Shown piece by piece: positions 8,864 to 17,490 of a stretch of 53,834 bases of DNA (positions within the stretch are counted from its first letter, which is position 1; the number at the start of each line of letters is the position of its first letter). The notes beneath the pieces are model-generated. The model did not search any database. It was given only the letters and a program-made list of their open reading frames with translations, and was not told the origin of the DNA. This DNA is from Ruminococcus sp. UBA4275. Its GTDB lineage: Bacteria; Bacillota; Clostridia; Oscillospirales; Ruminococcaceae. The translations under genes and the position numbers were made by a program. The stretch covers positions 196 to 54,029 of the forward strand of contig DGVV01000110.1 in assembly GCA_002395085.1 (NCBI GenBank). Reading direction: 5' to 3'.

Positions 8864-10687
8864 TCAATACTTGGAATAATACTTCATATCCTGTTCAGGC
8901 TGATTTTCCATCTGATAATTTTCGACGAACTTCAAATCGGTTTCCCATTTGGATATTGCATCTGCCATGTTATGCTTGCTTCCATTATACTGAATGAAAT
9001 ATCGCAGATAGTCTATCACTTTCCATTTGGGCAATATTTTCTCGTCGATTATTTTTTTCAGGATGGCTTGACGTTTTTGCGCGGAAAGCCCCACAGAGGC
9101 TCGCACAGTATAGCCGTGACGTTTAAGCAAAGAATCCGGATCGTCGTGTTCTTCTGATTGGAATGTTTCCGAAAACTCGCCGGTTTCATCTACATCGCAA
9201 AGTTTTACTAACAGTGCGCCATAATGTAATTTGAATCTTTCAAACGCTTCATATGTCGTAAAAAACCGTCTGCACGCCTTACAATATTCTACATTCATAT
9301 TCACAGCACCTTGCTTTGTAGGAATAGCAGCAGTAACAGACACTATTTCACTTCTATGATGCAATTTGCACTTAATACGATTCATTTTGTAGAGATACAA
9401 AATGTGATTAGAGTGATCAAACAATATATCATTATACAGGAATTGAAGTGGTTCAGTTTCTATATTTCTTAGGTTATCTTCTTTCCAGCAATTCTCTGCA
9501 TATGATGCAAGCTCATCGTGTAATTGTGTAGCACGTTGAGAGATTTCTGCCTGCGATTGAGGAAAAGGCAATGCAGCAAACTCCTCATCAATATCATCTT
9601 GTATGCTAACGTGTGTTTTCTGAGAATAATACATTTCTCTTTCGCGCACTAAAGTCAATGGGACTAGATGAATTGATTTGTGAGTGCTTTCCGCAGGATA
9701 ACGACCGTCCATTTTTTCAAGTACATAATCTGATAATGCGTTGCTTGTTTTAGACTTGATAAGTGTTCTGCAAACTTCAGCTTCAAACCAAGCTCTAATC
9801 CAATCCACAGAAGGATATACGTTTAGTTGCGTCGAATAAGTTTTTAACACTTCTTGAACTTCCAAATTATCATATCGGGGGTGCCAGCAAGTGAAAGATT
9901 CTTGATACTTGTTTGATTGCAACTCAATATACTGAAAGAAATGTAGAGAATTTGCATCAAATTTACAATGCAGATATTTATCAAATAATAGTGCTAAATC
10001 ATTTTGAATACCGCTAATGACTTGTTTTTTGCTCTCATTAAGATATTCTTTAATTGCAGATTGTTGTTTGTTAGGCGTTTTTTGTTCATAAAGACTTCTG
10101 CATTTATATGTTTTTTGTGCACGTAACGAAATCGCTAAACTACGCAATTCATCAAGCAATGACAAATAGTCGAATAGATTATCAAAAGAAAAACCGAATT
10201 CTAGAAGTTTATCATAAGGAATTGGAAACAAAGAAACGAAAGAATCGTCGTAGCCAAAACAATCATCATAACAAGTGTCGCAAATACACACACAATCATC
10301 AATACCGTGATGAACAATTTCAGGCATGAAGAAGCGATTACGGCAAATCTCACAGTGATATATCTTTTCGATGCATTCATCACACGCATTATTTGAATCC
10401 ATCCACTCAAGCTTTTCTTTTTTTCGGTCTGTCAATTTATAAATGCGCTCGCAATACTCGCAATAATCCCAATCAGGCAAAGCACTGATTGCATCTTTGA
10501 CAGCTTTCGAGTTTGTAGACAAACAATCACAAAAAGCATCCGGGAAATCAAAATTATGAATATGCTCTTCCTTGTCAAACTGAACGCCAATATGTTTCAG
10601 GTCATGCGGCTGGTGATATTTAATAAAGCCCTTTCCATAAACCGGATGCTCTACCCGCTCACCAATAATCGGATCTTCTGCTGCCAT
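8864..10687 (-). CDS. Cysteine-rich zinc-ribbon protein of unknown function, AT-rich insertion
   Basis: I do not recognise a named family. The 607-residue protein opens with IIGERVEHPVYGKGFIKYHQ, resembling the small SH3/Tudor-like domain (HPxYGxGxI) found at the end of UvrD-type helicases and in CarD-like proteins. Residues about 75-150 hold many Cys in C-x2-C pairs (CEYC, CDEC, CEIC, CDTC), so two or more zinc ribbons. Another pair, YCKACRRFF, occurs near residue 480. The C-terminal end (RHGYTVRASVGLSAQKRQAIL through KWETDLKFVENY) looks like a separate conserved alpha-helical module. Base composition is far more AT-rich than neighbours on both sides, implying recent acquisition. ATG 10687 has AGGTGG five bases upstream. 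DNA repair or defence is conjecture. Confidence 0.8.
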   Translation of the reverse strand: MAAEDPIIGERVEHPVYGKGFIKYHQPHDLKHIGVQFDKEEHIHNFDFPDAFCDCLSTNSKAVKDAISALPDWDYCEYCERIYKLTDRKKEKLEWMDSNNACDECIEKIYHCEICRNRFFMPEIVHHGIDDCVCICDTCYDDCFGYDDSFVSLFPIPYDKLLEFGFSFDNLFDYLSLLDELRSLAISLRAQKTYKCRSLYEQKTPNKQQSAIKEYLNESKKQVISGIQNDLALLFDKYLHCKFDANSLHFFQYIELQSNKYQESFTCWHPRYDNLEVQEVLKTYSTQLNVYPSVDWIRAWFEAEVCRTLIKSKTSNALSDYVLEKMDGRYPAESTHKSIHLVPLTLVREREMYYSQKTHVSIQDDIDEEFAALPFPQSQAEISQRATQLHDELASYAENCWKEDNLRNIETEPLQFLYNDILFDHSNHILYLYKMNRIKCKLHHRSEIVSVTAAIPTKQGAVNMNVEYCKACRRFFTTYEAFERFKLHYGALLVKLCDVDETGEFSETFQSEEHDDPDSLLKRHGYTVRASVGLSAQKRQAILKKIIDEKILPKWKVIDYLRYFIQYNGSKHNMADAISKWETDLKFVENYQMENQPEQDMKYYSKY

Positions 10688-10713
10688 TGCCGCCACCTCG
10701 CTTCCGTGTTATT

Positions 10714-11883
10714 TCACCCGCGGTGCTTTGCGAGAAAACGCTCCATACGGGTTGCAGCCTCCGCGAGATGCTTGAGCGAATACGCATACGAAATGCGGAT
10801 ATTGTTCTTTCCGCATTCACCGAATGCCGAGCCGGGCACGACCGCAACGCGCTCCTCCTGAAGGAGCTGCTCGCAGAATTCCTCGCTCGTCATGCCGGTC
10901 GATTCGATGCTGGGGAACAGGTAAAATGCGCCCTGCGCCTCGAAACACGGCAGTCCCATCTCCGAGAAGCGCTCCAGCAGGAAGCGGCGGCGGTGGTCGT
11001 ATTCCTCGATCATGTGATCGACCTCCGCATCACAGTGCTTCAGCGCCTCCACTGCCGCACGCTGCGAGATCATCGGCGCACACATGATGGCGTACTGGTG
11101 GATCTTGCGCGCCTGCTCGATGATCAGTGCAGGAGCAGCCATCCAGCCGAGACGCCAGCCTGTCATGGCAAAAGTCTTGGAGAAGCCGTTGACCACAACC
11201 GTGCGCTCGCGCATCCCCTCGAATTCCGCGATGGAACAGTGCTTTGTGCCGTAGGTCATGGCGCAGTAGATTTCATCAGACAGCACGAAAATATCGGTAT
11301 CGCGCAGCACCTCCACAATCTCCGGATAGTCCTCGCGCCGCATGATTGCGCCGGTGGGGTTATTCGGATAGGAGAGCATGATGAGCTTGGTCTTCGGGGT
11401 GATGGCGGCTTTCAGCTCCGCAGCGGTCAGGCGGAATTCATTTTCCTCCTTCGTCGGCAGCGGCACCGGAATGCCGTCCGCGAGACGAACCAGCGGTGCA
11501 TAGCAGACGAAACTCGGCTCACAGATCAGCACCTCGTCGCCGGGATTGATGAGCGTACGGAAGGTCAGATCCACTGCCTCCGAACCGCCGACTGTCACCA
11601 GAATCTCATTCTCCGGACAGTACGGCAGATTGAACCGCCGCTCCATGTAGCCTGCGATCTCCTCGCGAAGCTGCATCATGCCGGAATTCGGGCCGTAGAA
11701 AATGGACTGCCGCTCCAGTGTCGAAATTGCCGCGGAACGGATCGGCCACGGTGTCCGGAAATCCGGCTCACCGACGCCGAGGGAGATCACGTTATCCATC
11801 GTCTCCGCGAGATCGAAAAAGCGCCGGATCGGGGAGGGCGCAAGTCCCTGCGCCCGCTCCGACATCAGTTTTTCATAGTTCAC
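10714..11883 (-). CDS. Class I/II PLP-dependent aminotransferase
   Basis: A 389-residue cytoplasmic aminotransferase of the AspC/PatA group. The PLP Lys is in NGFSKTFAMTGWRLGW. SYPNNPTGA and DEIYCAMTYG are the cofactor-contacting Asn and Asp/Tyr motifs, and NNIRISYAYS contains the substrate-carboxylate Arg. VTVGGSEAVDL is the phosphate-binding turn. The start is GTG 11883, overlapping the Lrp stop (GTGA), with AGAGGTG upstream. Coupling to an Lrp/AsnC regulator suggests amino-acid-responsive control. Substrate (aspartate, alanine or N-acetyl-diaminopimelate) is not resolved. Confidence 0.9.
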   Translation of the reverse strand: MNYEKLMSERAQGLAPSPIRRFFDLAETMDNVISLGVGEPDFRTPWPIRSAAISTLERQSIFYGPNSGMMQLREEIAGYMERRFNLPYCPENEILVTVGGSEAVDLTFRTLINPGDEVLICEPSFVCYAPLVRLADGIPVPLPTKEENEFRLTAAELKAAITPKTKLIMLSYPNNPTGAIMRREDYPEIVEVLRDTDIFVLSDEIYCAMTYGTKHCSIAEFEGMRERTVVVNGFSKTFAMTGWRLGWMAAPALIIEQARKIHQYAIMCAPMISQRAAVEALKHCDAEVDHMIEEYDHRRRFLLERFSEMGLPCFEAQGAFYLFPSIESTGMTSEEFCEQLLQEERVAVVPGSAFGECGKNNIRISYAYSLKHLAEAATRMERFLAKHRG

Positions 11884-12356
11884 AGATAGACACCTCTTTC
11901 ATCGCCCGGCTCTTCCAGAATGAAGATGCCCTTCTCCTTGTAGCGCTTCAGCACGAAATGCGTCCGCGTCGAAAGAACGCCGTCAAGGGTGGCAAGGCGC
12001 TGTGCGACAAAGCCCGCAATATCGCGCAGGCCGCTGCCGCTGATCGTAATGCCGAGATCATAGCCGCCGCTCATCAGCGTGACGGACTCAACTTCGTCAA
12101 ATCCGGAGATGATGCGTGCCAGCTCATCGAAACCGCAGTCCGGCTGCGGGGTGATCTTCAGCTCGATATATGCCGAGACCGTATCACGGTCTGCAAGTTC
12201 CTCATCCACAATGACGCTGTAGCCGCGGATCACGCCCTGCTGTTCGAGATCGGCAATCTCCTTCGCGACCTCCTGCTCCGGTTTGCCGAGCATTGCGCCC
12301 AGCTCTGCGTTCGAGAGACGCGCATTCTGCTTGAGAAGCTGTAAAAGCTCTTTCAT
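11880..12356 (-). CDS. Lrp/AsnC family transcriptional regulator
   Basis: A 158-residue regulator with an N-terminal winged helix-turn-helix (LLKQNARLSNAELGAMLGKPEQEVAKEIADLEQQGVI in outline) and a C-terminal RAM/AsnC ligand-binding domain, including VESVTLMSGGYDLGITISG. It senses amino acids and usually acts as an octamer. The ATG at 12356 follows AGGAGG by eight bases. It overlaps the aminotransferase by 4 nt, so it probably regulates that gene and itself. No clear operator was found in the short upstream gap (12357-12426), which does contain two small GC-rich inverted repeats. Confidence 0.9.
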   Translation of the reverse strand: MKELLQLLKQNARLSNAELGAMLGKPEQEVAKEIADLEQQGVIRGYSVIVDEELADRDTVSAYIELKITPQPDCGFDELARIISGFDEVESVTLMSGGYDLGITISGSGLRDIAGFVAQRLATLDGVLSTRTHFVLKRYKEKGIFILEEPGDERGVYL

Positions 12357-12426
12357 GGTTCATTCCTCCTGTGAATGATTTGCCGGTCTTTCTGCCGGCT
12401 GATATGATACGGGAACTGTTCCCTGT

Positions 12427-12678
12427 TTATTTCTTGTCCTTGCCGATCTTGTCGATCTGGTCGCTCAGGAAATTCGCCACCACGCGCTCAACCTTCTTCT
12501 TTCTGCCGCTGGCAGTCGTCGGGATGCCCGTAACCTTGGCAATCTTACGCTTGAGCTTTTCGGTCGGGGACTGCTTTTTCCGTCTCCGCGGCTTCGGCGC
12601 AGGGCCGCCGCCCGTTACGACGGTATTGTTGATAACCACAGTCGTATCACGGCTGGATTCAGGCTTTTTTGTCGGCAT
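12427..12678 (-). CDS. Small basic protein of unknown function
   Basis: An 83-residue, Lys/Arg-rich protein. Near its start is a beta-prone stretch TTVVINNTVVTGG, then a proline/arginine block APKPRRRKKQ, then a helical basic tail ending DKIGKDKK. The composition suggests nucleic-acid or ribosome binding, but there is no recognised domain. ATG 12678 was preferred over ATG 12687 because AAAGGA sits eight bases before it and would abut the other. It lies between pyrC and the Lrp gene in the same direction, with about 70 nt on each side. Confidence 0.6.
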   Translation of the reverse strand: MPTKKPESSRDTTVVINNTVVTGGGPAPKPRRRKKQSPTEKLKRKIAKVTGIPTTASGRKKKVERVVANFLSDQIDKIGKDKK

Positions 12679-12747
12679 AGGATTCATCCTTTCTTTGCGT
12701 CAGTTGACGGATTTTTTACTGCCTGGCAGGAAAACCGGCTCTGCTGT

Positions 12748-14019
12748 TCAGTCTTCGCAGGTATAGCGGATGACGCCGCCTGTAATCGTTGTCAGCACCC
12801 TGCCGGTGAAGGTCATGCCCTTGAATACGGTATTGTGCGATCTGGAATGCAGCTTCTCCGGATCGACTGTCCATGCGCGGTTCACATCCACAAGGATGAG
12901 ATCTGCGGGCTGTCCTGCTTCGAGTGTTCTCGCGGGCAGATGCAGCAGTCTGCGCGGGTTGTCGCACATCAGCCGCACAATGTCGGTCAGCCCCAGCTTG
13001 CCCGTGTGATAGAACGCCGTCAGCGTTGCGGCAAGCGAGGTCTCCAGCCCGACAACGCCGTTGGGGGCTTTCAGGAAATCCGCTTTTTCCTCTGCGGTAT
13101 GCGGCGCATGATCCGTAATGATGCAGTCGATTGTGCCGTCGAGGATGCCCTCCGTAATCGCCTGCACATCATCGGGTGTACGAAGCGGCGGGTTCATGCG
13201 GTAATCGGCATCACGCTTCATCAGCAGTTCATCGGTGAGCAGGAAATAGTGCGGGGCGGTCTCGCAGGAGACATTGCCGCCGGCTGCCTTTGCCCTGCGG
13301 ACGGCATCGGTGCTGCCGCGGGTCGAGACATGGCAGATATGAAGCTGCGCACCGGTTTTCAGCGCCATTTGCAGATCGCGCTCCGTGATGGAATCCTCAG
13401 AGAGACGGTCCATGCCCTTGACGCCCAGCGCCTCGGAGACCGCGCCCTTATTGATGATGCCGCCGTCGATGATCGCGAGATCCTCACAGTGTGAGACAAC
13501 CGGCAGACCGTTTTCCTTTGCCTTTGCAAGGGCTGCCTCCATGAGTTCCGCAGTCGGGACGGGTCTGCCGTCATCGGAAAGCGCCGTGACGCCTGCTTCC
13601 TTCATCGCCGCATAATCTGCAAGCTGTTCGCCCTTCAGACCGACCGTCAGCGTACCGGTCTGGTGAACCTCCGCGCCGGTCGTTTTCGCGCGGCTGAGAA
13701 ATTCGCGGATCTGCGCCGGATCGTCCATCGGGGGCGTGGTATTCGGCATACAAAGCACACCGGTTACGCCGCCCGCAAGGGCAGCCGCCGTACCGGTATA
13801 CACATCCTCTTTATGGGTCTGCCCCGGATCACGGAAATGAACGTGCATATCAAAGAGTCCGGGCAGTGCAGCAAGACCTGTTCCGTCGATCACGCGGTCA
13901 GCGGCGGCGGAAATCGCCTGTCCGGTCTCTGCAATCACGCCGTCTTTCAGCAGAATATCACAGATACGTTCACCGGTGCTGTCCGCGGCGCGGACATTGC
14001 GAATGAGTATGGTTTCCAT
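12748..14019 (-). CDS. pyrC: Dihydroorotase (type I)
   Basis: Cyclises N-carbamoyl-aspartate to dihydroorotate in pyrimidine synthesis. The 423-residue protein has the metal-binding DMHVHFRDPGQTHKED motif, the MPNTTPPMDD loop, VVSHCED and HICHVST His ligands, and the catalytic Asp in CIITDHAPHT. A C-terminal GQPADLILVD segment closes the amidohydrolase beta-sandwich. The start was set to ATG 14019 (METILIRNV), which has GGGAGG ten bases upstream; the open frame extends 41 codons further but that stretch is not conserved. No other pyr gene lies nearby. Confidence 0.94.
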   Translation of the reverse strand: METILIRNVRAADSTGERICDILLKDGVIAETGQAISAAADRVIDGTGLAALPGLFDMHVHFRDPGQTHKEDVYTGTAAALAGGVTGVLCMPNTTPPMDDPAQIREFLSRAKTTGAEVHQTGTLTVGLKGEQLADYAAMKEAGVTALSDDGRPVPTAELMEAALAKAKENGLPVVSHCEDLAIIDGGIINKGAVSEALGVKGMDRLSEDSITERDLQMALKTGAQLHICHVSTRGSTDAVRRAKAAGGNVSCETAPHYFLLTDELLMKRDADYRMNPPLRTPDDVQAITEGILDGTIDCIITDHAPHTAEEKADFLKAPNGVVGLETSLAATLTAFYHTGKLGLTDIVRLMCDNPRRLLHLPARTLEAGQPADLILVDVNRAWTVDPEKLHSRSHNTVFKGMTFTGRVLTTITGGVIRYTCED

Positions 14020-14063
14020 TGGAATCAGCCTCCCTTTCAAATTTTGCATTTCACGGCGCAGTT

Positions 14064-14297
14064 TCAGTGCCGTTTCTTCCGGTTTCGCCGCAGCGGACGG
14101 GAAATCAGGCGCAGCACAGCAATGACAATCGCAGTATGCCACAGCCGGTCAATGCCCTTTGCGGCAAGCAGCCGCACGCCCTCCTGAAGCGGAATTGCGT
14201 CGCTGGGCTTCTCCGCCCCGACGGCATCCTGCATTCCTGCGCCGGCGTGAAAATACGCCCTGCCGGATTTGCTTTTCCAGTGCCATTCCTTTGTCAT
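14064..14297 (-). CDS. Small protein of unknown function
   Basis: A 77-residue ORF with AAAGGAGG eleven bases before its ATG and 27-44 nt gaps to its neighbours, which is the main support for it being a gene. It begins MTKEWHWKSKSGRAYFHAGAG and has a short hydrophobic stretch (TAIVIAVLRLI) followed by a very basic end (RPLRRNRKKRH). It could be a small peripheral membrane protein. No family recognised. Confidence 0.45.
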   Translation of the reverse strand: MTKEWHWKSKSGRAYFHAGAGMQDAVGAEKPSDAIPLQEGVRLLAAKGIDRLWHTAIVIAVLRLISRPLRRNRKKRH

Positions 14298-14324
14298 GCT
14301 GTTCCTGCCTCCTTTTCCGGCAGA

Positions 14325-15635
14325 TCAGAGCGCCGCATCCGTGCCGGAACCGTCCGACCAGTAAATGCGGAATCCGCCGCCTTTCTTGAACGCAACTCTG
14401 GTCGCGTAGACGCCTTCCGGACTCTGGTGATTGATAAACTGATAGCCCCAGCCGCGCTTTTCATAGGTAATCGGCGCGGGCGATTCGGTCAGTTCCGCAA
14501 GTGTCACCTGATCCTCGCAGTAATGATCCGGATAGGCGTCCGGATCGCGGCTGCAAAAATCAAAATAGCAGATATTGCGGTAATCCGGAATCACGAGATT
14601 TGCCGCAGCCAGCAGCATACCGTCCACCCATGTAACGTCGATTTCCGCCCATCTGTTCTGTTCCGGCACATATACCGCAGACCAGATGTGTTCCAGATCC
14701 TCTGAACGCACCGTCGTCACCAGATAGCCCAGTTCCCGCATCGCGCTGTTGAACCAGTTGGTGTAGCCCATGCAGGTGGTTTTCTTCTTGGTCAGCCCCT
14801 GCCGCATACTGCGTTTTTCCAGCCTGATGTCATAGAAGCAGCGCGAACAGATCGTCTCAGAAACGATCATTGCCGTTTCCAGCGTATCATGGCCGGCAGT
14901 CATTTCGCGCATACTGTCCATAAAGCGATTCCACGATTTTTCGAGCTTTTCCGCTTCCGGATCATACTTCTCGCGTGTCAGCGTCGAAATCGGATAGGCG
15001 TAATTGAAATAGCCGCCTTCCGGACTTTCCTGCGAACCAAATTTGACGTGCATACCGTCTTCCAGTGCATGGAAACAAAACGGATCACCGTACACGATGT
15101 CCTCATAGAGGGCAAACCAGTTGTCCTCAAAGAACGGGCTGCGCCAGTTCGGAAACACCCGCATGGCATCCTGTGACAGCACAACATCCGGCAGCATGGC
15201 GGCACGGTCATTGAAATAGTCGGTCTCCATATTGATCCAGTCCGCCCGGAATTCACGCAGATTCGTAATCACCGCCTCGCGCAGATTCCCGTATACAACA
15301 TGATCCTCCGGCGCGATTTCATCCGCAGTATTGGCCGTTTCACTGTCATCGTCCTCCTCCAGACGGTCACCGTCCGCATTGAATTCCGCCGTTGTTTCGG
15401 AGGTTGTCTCCGCAGTCGTTCCGGCAGTTGTTTCCGCCGTAGTCTCAGCAGTTGTTTCCAGCGTGGTTTCTGCGGTAGTTTTGGCAGTCGTCACAACCGC
15501 AGTCTCCGGCGTACCGGTCTTCTCCCGTATGATTTCGCGAATCATCATCACCAGCGGAACGGAACAGAGCAGCAGCACAACGGCACTTCCGATTCCCAGT
15601 AAAACTTTAGTCAGCGTTCTCATCGTCTTCTTCAT
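14325..15635 (-). CDS. Secreted/membrane-anchored transglutaminase-like protein with Thr-rich repeats
   Basis: A 436-residue protein with an N-terminal membrane anchor (about residues 10-32), a low-complexity threonine linker built on TTAE repeats (about residues 45-85), then an extracytoplasmic domain. The core resembles a transglutaminase/protease fold: Cys in KTTCMGYTNWFNSAMRELGY, His in EDLEHIWSAVYV and Asp in WAEIDVTWVDG. Such proteins hydrolyse or crosslink peptides at the cell surface. The frame overlaps the trmB 3' end by 29 nt, so the two are co-transcribed. ATG 15635 is adjacent to CAGGAGA; ATG 15623 is a possible alternative. Confidence 0.75.
   Translation of the reverse strand: MKKTMRTLTKVLLGIGSAVVLLLCSVPLVMMIREIIREKTGTPETAVVTTAKTTAETTLETTAETTAETTAGTTAETTSETTAEFNADGDRLEEDDDSETANTADEIAPEDHVVYGNLREAVITNLREFRADWINMETDYFNDRAAMLPDVVLSQDAMRVFPNWRSPFFEDNWFALYEDIVYGDPFCFHALEDGMHVKFGSQESPEGGYFNYAYPISTLTREKYDPEAEKLEKSWNRFMDSMREMTAGHDTLETAMIVSETICSRCFYDIRLEKRSMRQGLTKKKTTCMGYTNWFNSAMRELGYLVTTVRSEDLEHIWSAVYVPEQNRWAEIDVTWVDGMLLAAANLVIPDYRNICYFDFCSRDPDAYPDHYCEDQVTLAELTESPAPITYEKRGWGYQFINHQSPEGVYATRVAFKKGGGFRIYWSDGSGTDAAL
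15370..15510 (-). repeat. Tandem TTAE-coding repeat (Thr-rich linker)
   Basis: Degenerate 12-nt repeats encode T-T-A-E or close variants about eight times in a row within the transglutaminase-like gene. This is a flexible, probably glycosylated linker. Confidence 0.8.
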
Positions 15636-16335
15636 TCTCCTGCGGTCTGCCCGGCAGTTCCGGCACTTTGCCGAATGCCTCTGCCGGCGGCTTTGCAATC
15701 AGGAAATGGATGTTCTTGCCCATTTCAGTAAACATATTCTCATGCTCTGTGCGGATGTTGTCCGCAGGCTCATCGGCGTGAAGATCAAAGGTCTTGTGCA
15801 GGATCTCCCAGCCGCTTTCCTCGAAATATTCAATCGACTCCACAAAGAGGTCGCGGTCGTCGGTCTTGAAGTGCAGTTCGCCGCGCAGAATCGCCGCATA
15901 CTGGCAAAGCTGCCGCGGATGCGTCAGGCGGCGCTTCTTATGCCCTTCCTTCGGCCACGGATTGCAGAAATTGATGTAAATGCGGTCAGGGGCATCTTCC
16001 GGCGTCAGCACGGTCGAGATGCGTTCAATATTGAGGATTGAGAGGCGCACATTATCCGGTGATTTGCCTGCCCCGGCAAATGCCTTCTGCACTTTGCGGT
16101 TTGCCATGCCCAGCATCTCAGATTTGATGTCAAGTGCAAGATAGTTGTTCTCCGGGTGCAATACTGCCGCCTGCGAGACCCAGCCGCCTTTGCCGCAGCC
16201 CAGTTCCACATAAAAGGGCTGTTCCTGACGCGCATACTGTGCGCGCCATTTGCCGCGGAGTGCCGCTGCATCATCCATACAGATCGGAGAAGCGGCAATC
16301 TCCGGTCTTGCCCACGGTTTGTGTCGGATTCTCAT
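15607..16335 (-). CDS. trmB: tRNA (guanine-N7-)-methyltransferase
   Basis: Forms m7G46 in tRNA using SAM. The 242-residue protein starts MRIRHKPWARPEI. The SAM site is VELGCGKGGW, and INFCNPWPKEGHKKRRL is the TrmB signature with its tRNA-binding basic stretch. FKTDDRDLFVES and the TEHENMF segment also match. The C-terminus carries an acidic tail ending EEDDENAD. The start ATG 16335 follows AAAGGATGG by about twelve bases and lies about 36 nt downstream of a clear transcription start; the upstream frame extension is not conserved. Confidence 0.94.
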   Translation of the reverse strand: MRIRHKPWARPEIAASPICMDDAAALRGKWRAQYARQEQPFYVELGCGKGGWVSQAAVLHPENNYLALDIKSEMLGMANRKVQKAFAGAGKSPDNVRLSILNIERISTVLTPEDAPDRIYINFCNPWPKEGHKKRRLTHPRQLCQYAAILRGELHFKTDDRDLFVESIEYFEESGWEILHKTFDLHADEPADNIRTEHENMFTEMGKNIHFLIAKPPAEAFGKVPELPGRPQENEEDDENAD

Positions 16336-16377
16336 TTCTTTGAACCATCCTTTATTCAGATTTTGGGTATTCATTCT

Positions 16378-16406
16378 ATTATAGCACATTACAGCGAAAA
16401 ATTCAA
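16378..16406 (-). promoter_or_regulatory. Sigma-A promoter of trmB
   Basis: On the minus strand TTGAAT (16406-16401), a 17-nt spacer and TATAAT (16383-16378). It drives trmB and probably the long leftward run behind it. Confidence 0.85.
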
Positions 16407-16503
16407 CAGTTGCAGCGAGAAAAAACAATACGTCCGCCGCCTGAGCGAGAAACGGAGGGCCGCACAATCCGACCATACAACAGCTTTTGGATACAAATAA
16501 TAC

Positions 16504-16533
16504 TTGACACACCTGCGCCTTTCCCATTATAAT
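16504..16533 (+). promoter_or_regulatory. Sigma-A promoter of the esterase gene
   Basis: TTGACA (16504-16509), an 18-nt spacer and TATAAT (16528-16533), 45 nt before the ATG. It is divergent from the trmB promoter about 100 nt away. Confidence 0.88.
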
Positions 16534-16577
16534 GGACGCAGATACAGAAAACACACCCAGACGGAGGTTACCATCCC

Positions 16578-17411
16578 ATGAAAACAGAACAAATTGTACT
16601 CAGCGTCCCCTATGAAAAAGCCGGTCTCCGCGCACCGGAACAGCCCGCCGTCCTTCAACCGGTCTGCCTGCCATTTTCGCAGGAAAACGGCGCAAAAAAA
16701 CGTCCCGCAGTCGTAATCTGCCCCGGCGGCGGCTACGATTACTGTTCCGCGCGCGAGGGCATACCGGTTGCGATGCGCTTTGCCGGATACGGCGTGCAGG
16801 CATTCGTGCTGACCTACACCTGCAAAGTCCCCTTCCCGACCGATCTGCTGGAACTCGCCGCTGCTGTGCGCTATGTGCGGGAACACGCCGCTGACTGCGA
16901 GGTTGATCCTGACCGCATCAGCGTGATCGGATTCTCGGCGGGTGCGCATCTCGCGGGCAGTCTTGCCGTTTACTGGAACAATCCCCTGCTGACGGCGGTT
17001 TTCGGAGATACGCAGCACCGTCCGGACGGACAGATTCTCTGCTATCCGGTCATCACGGCGGGACAGTTCGCACACCGCGGGTCAATCGTCAACCTCGTCG
17101 GTGAAGCAGACGGCAATGCGTTTGACAATCCGCGCGCCGATGCCGTTTCGCTGGAAAAGCAGGTCTCACGCGATACGCCGCCCTGTTTCCTCTGGCACAC
17201 CGCCGATGACGACTGCGTGCCAATTGAGAATTCCCTGCTGTATCTCTCTGCGCTTGCCGCCGCAGATGTGCCGTTTGAGTCGCACATCTATCCGAACGGC
17301 GCACACGGGCTCTCCCTCTCCGATGAGACCACCGCGATGGGAGAATGGCATATCAATCCGGTCTGTCAGCCGTGGTTTGATGCCTGCATCCGCTGGATTC
17401 GCGCGCTGTAA
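16578..17411 (+). CDS. Alpha/beta-hydrolase esterase (BD-FAE / acetylesterase-like)
   Basis: A 277-residue cytoplasmic serine hydrolase. The oxyanion motif CPGGGYDYCSAREG (HGGG-like), nucleophile elbow GFSAGAHLAGSLA (G-x-S-x-G), Asp in HTADDDCVPIENS and His in NGAHGLSL make up the catalytic triad. The layout matches esterases that deacetylate or de-feruloylate xylan oligomers in gut Firmicutes. There is no signal peptide, so it would act on imported oligosaccharides. GGAGGT precedes the ATG by about nine bases. It stands alone between its own promoter and a bidirectional terminator. Confidence 0.88.
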   Translation: MKTEQIVLSVPYEKAGLRAPEQPAVLQPVCLPFSQENGAKKRPAVVICPGGGYDYCSAREGIPVAMRFAGYGVQAFVLTYTCKVPFPTDLLELAAAVRYVREHAADCEVDPDRISVIGFSAGAHLAGSLAVYWNNPLLTAVFGDTQHRPDGQILCYPVITAGQFAHRGSIVNLVGEADGNAFDNPRADAVSLEKQVSRDTPPCFLWHTADDDCVPIENSLLYLSALAAADVPFESHIYPNGAHGLSLSDETTAMGEWHINPVCQPWFDACIRWIRAL

Positions 17412-17443
17412 GGCAGCTCCGGCAGCTGCATCCTGCCAAACAC

Positions 17444-17486
17444 AAAAGCCCTGAAGCAGTGCGGTTTTCGCTGCTTCAGGGCTTTT
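17444..17486. terminator. Bidirectional rho-independent terminator
   Basis: AAAAGCCCTGAAGCAG pairs with CTGCTTCAGGGCTTTT around an 11-nt loop. The A/T ends serve both the esterase gene and the convergent Rrf2 gene. Confidence 0.92.
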
Positions 17487-17490
17487 CTGT

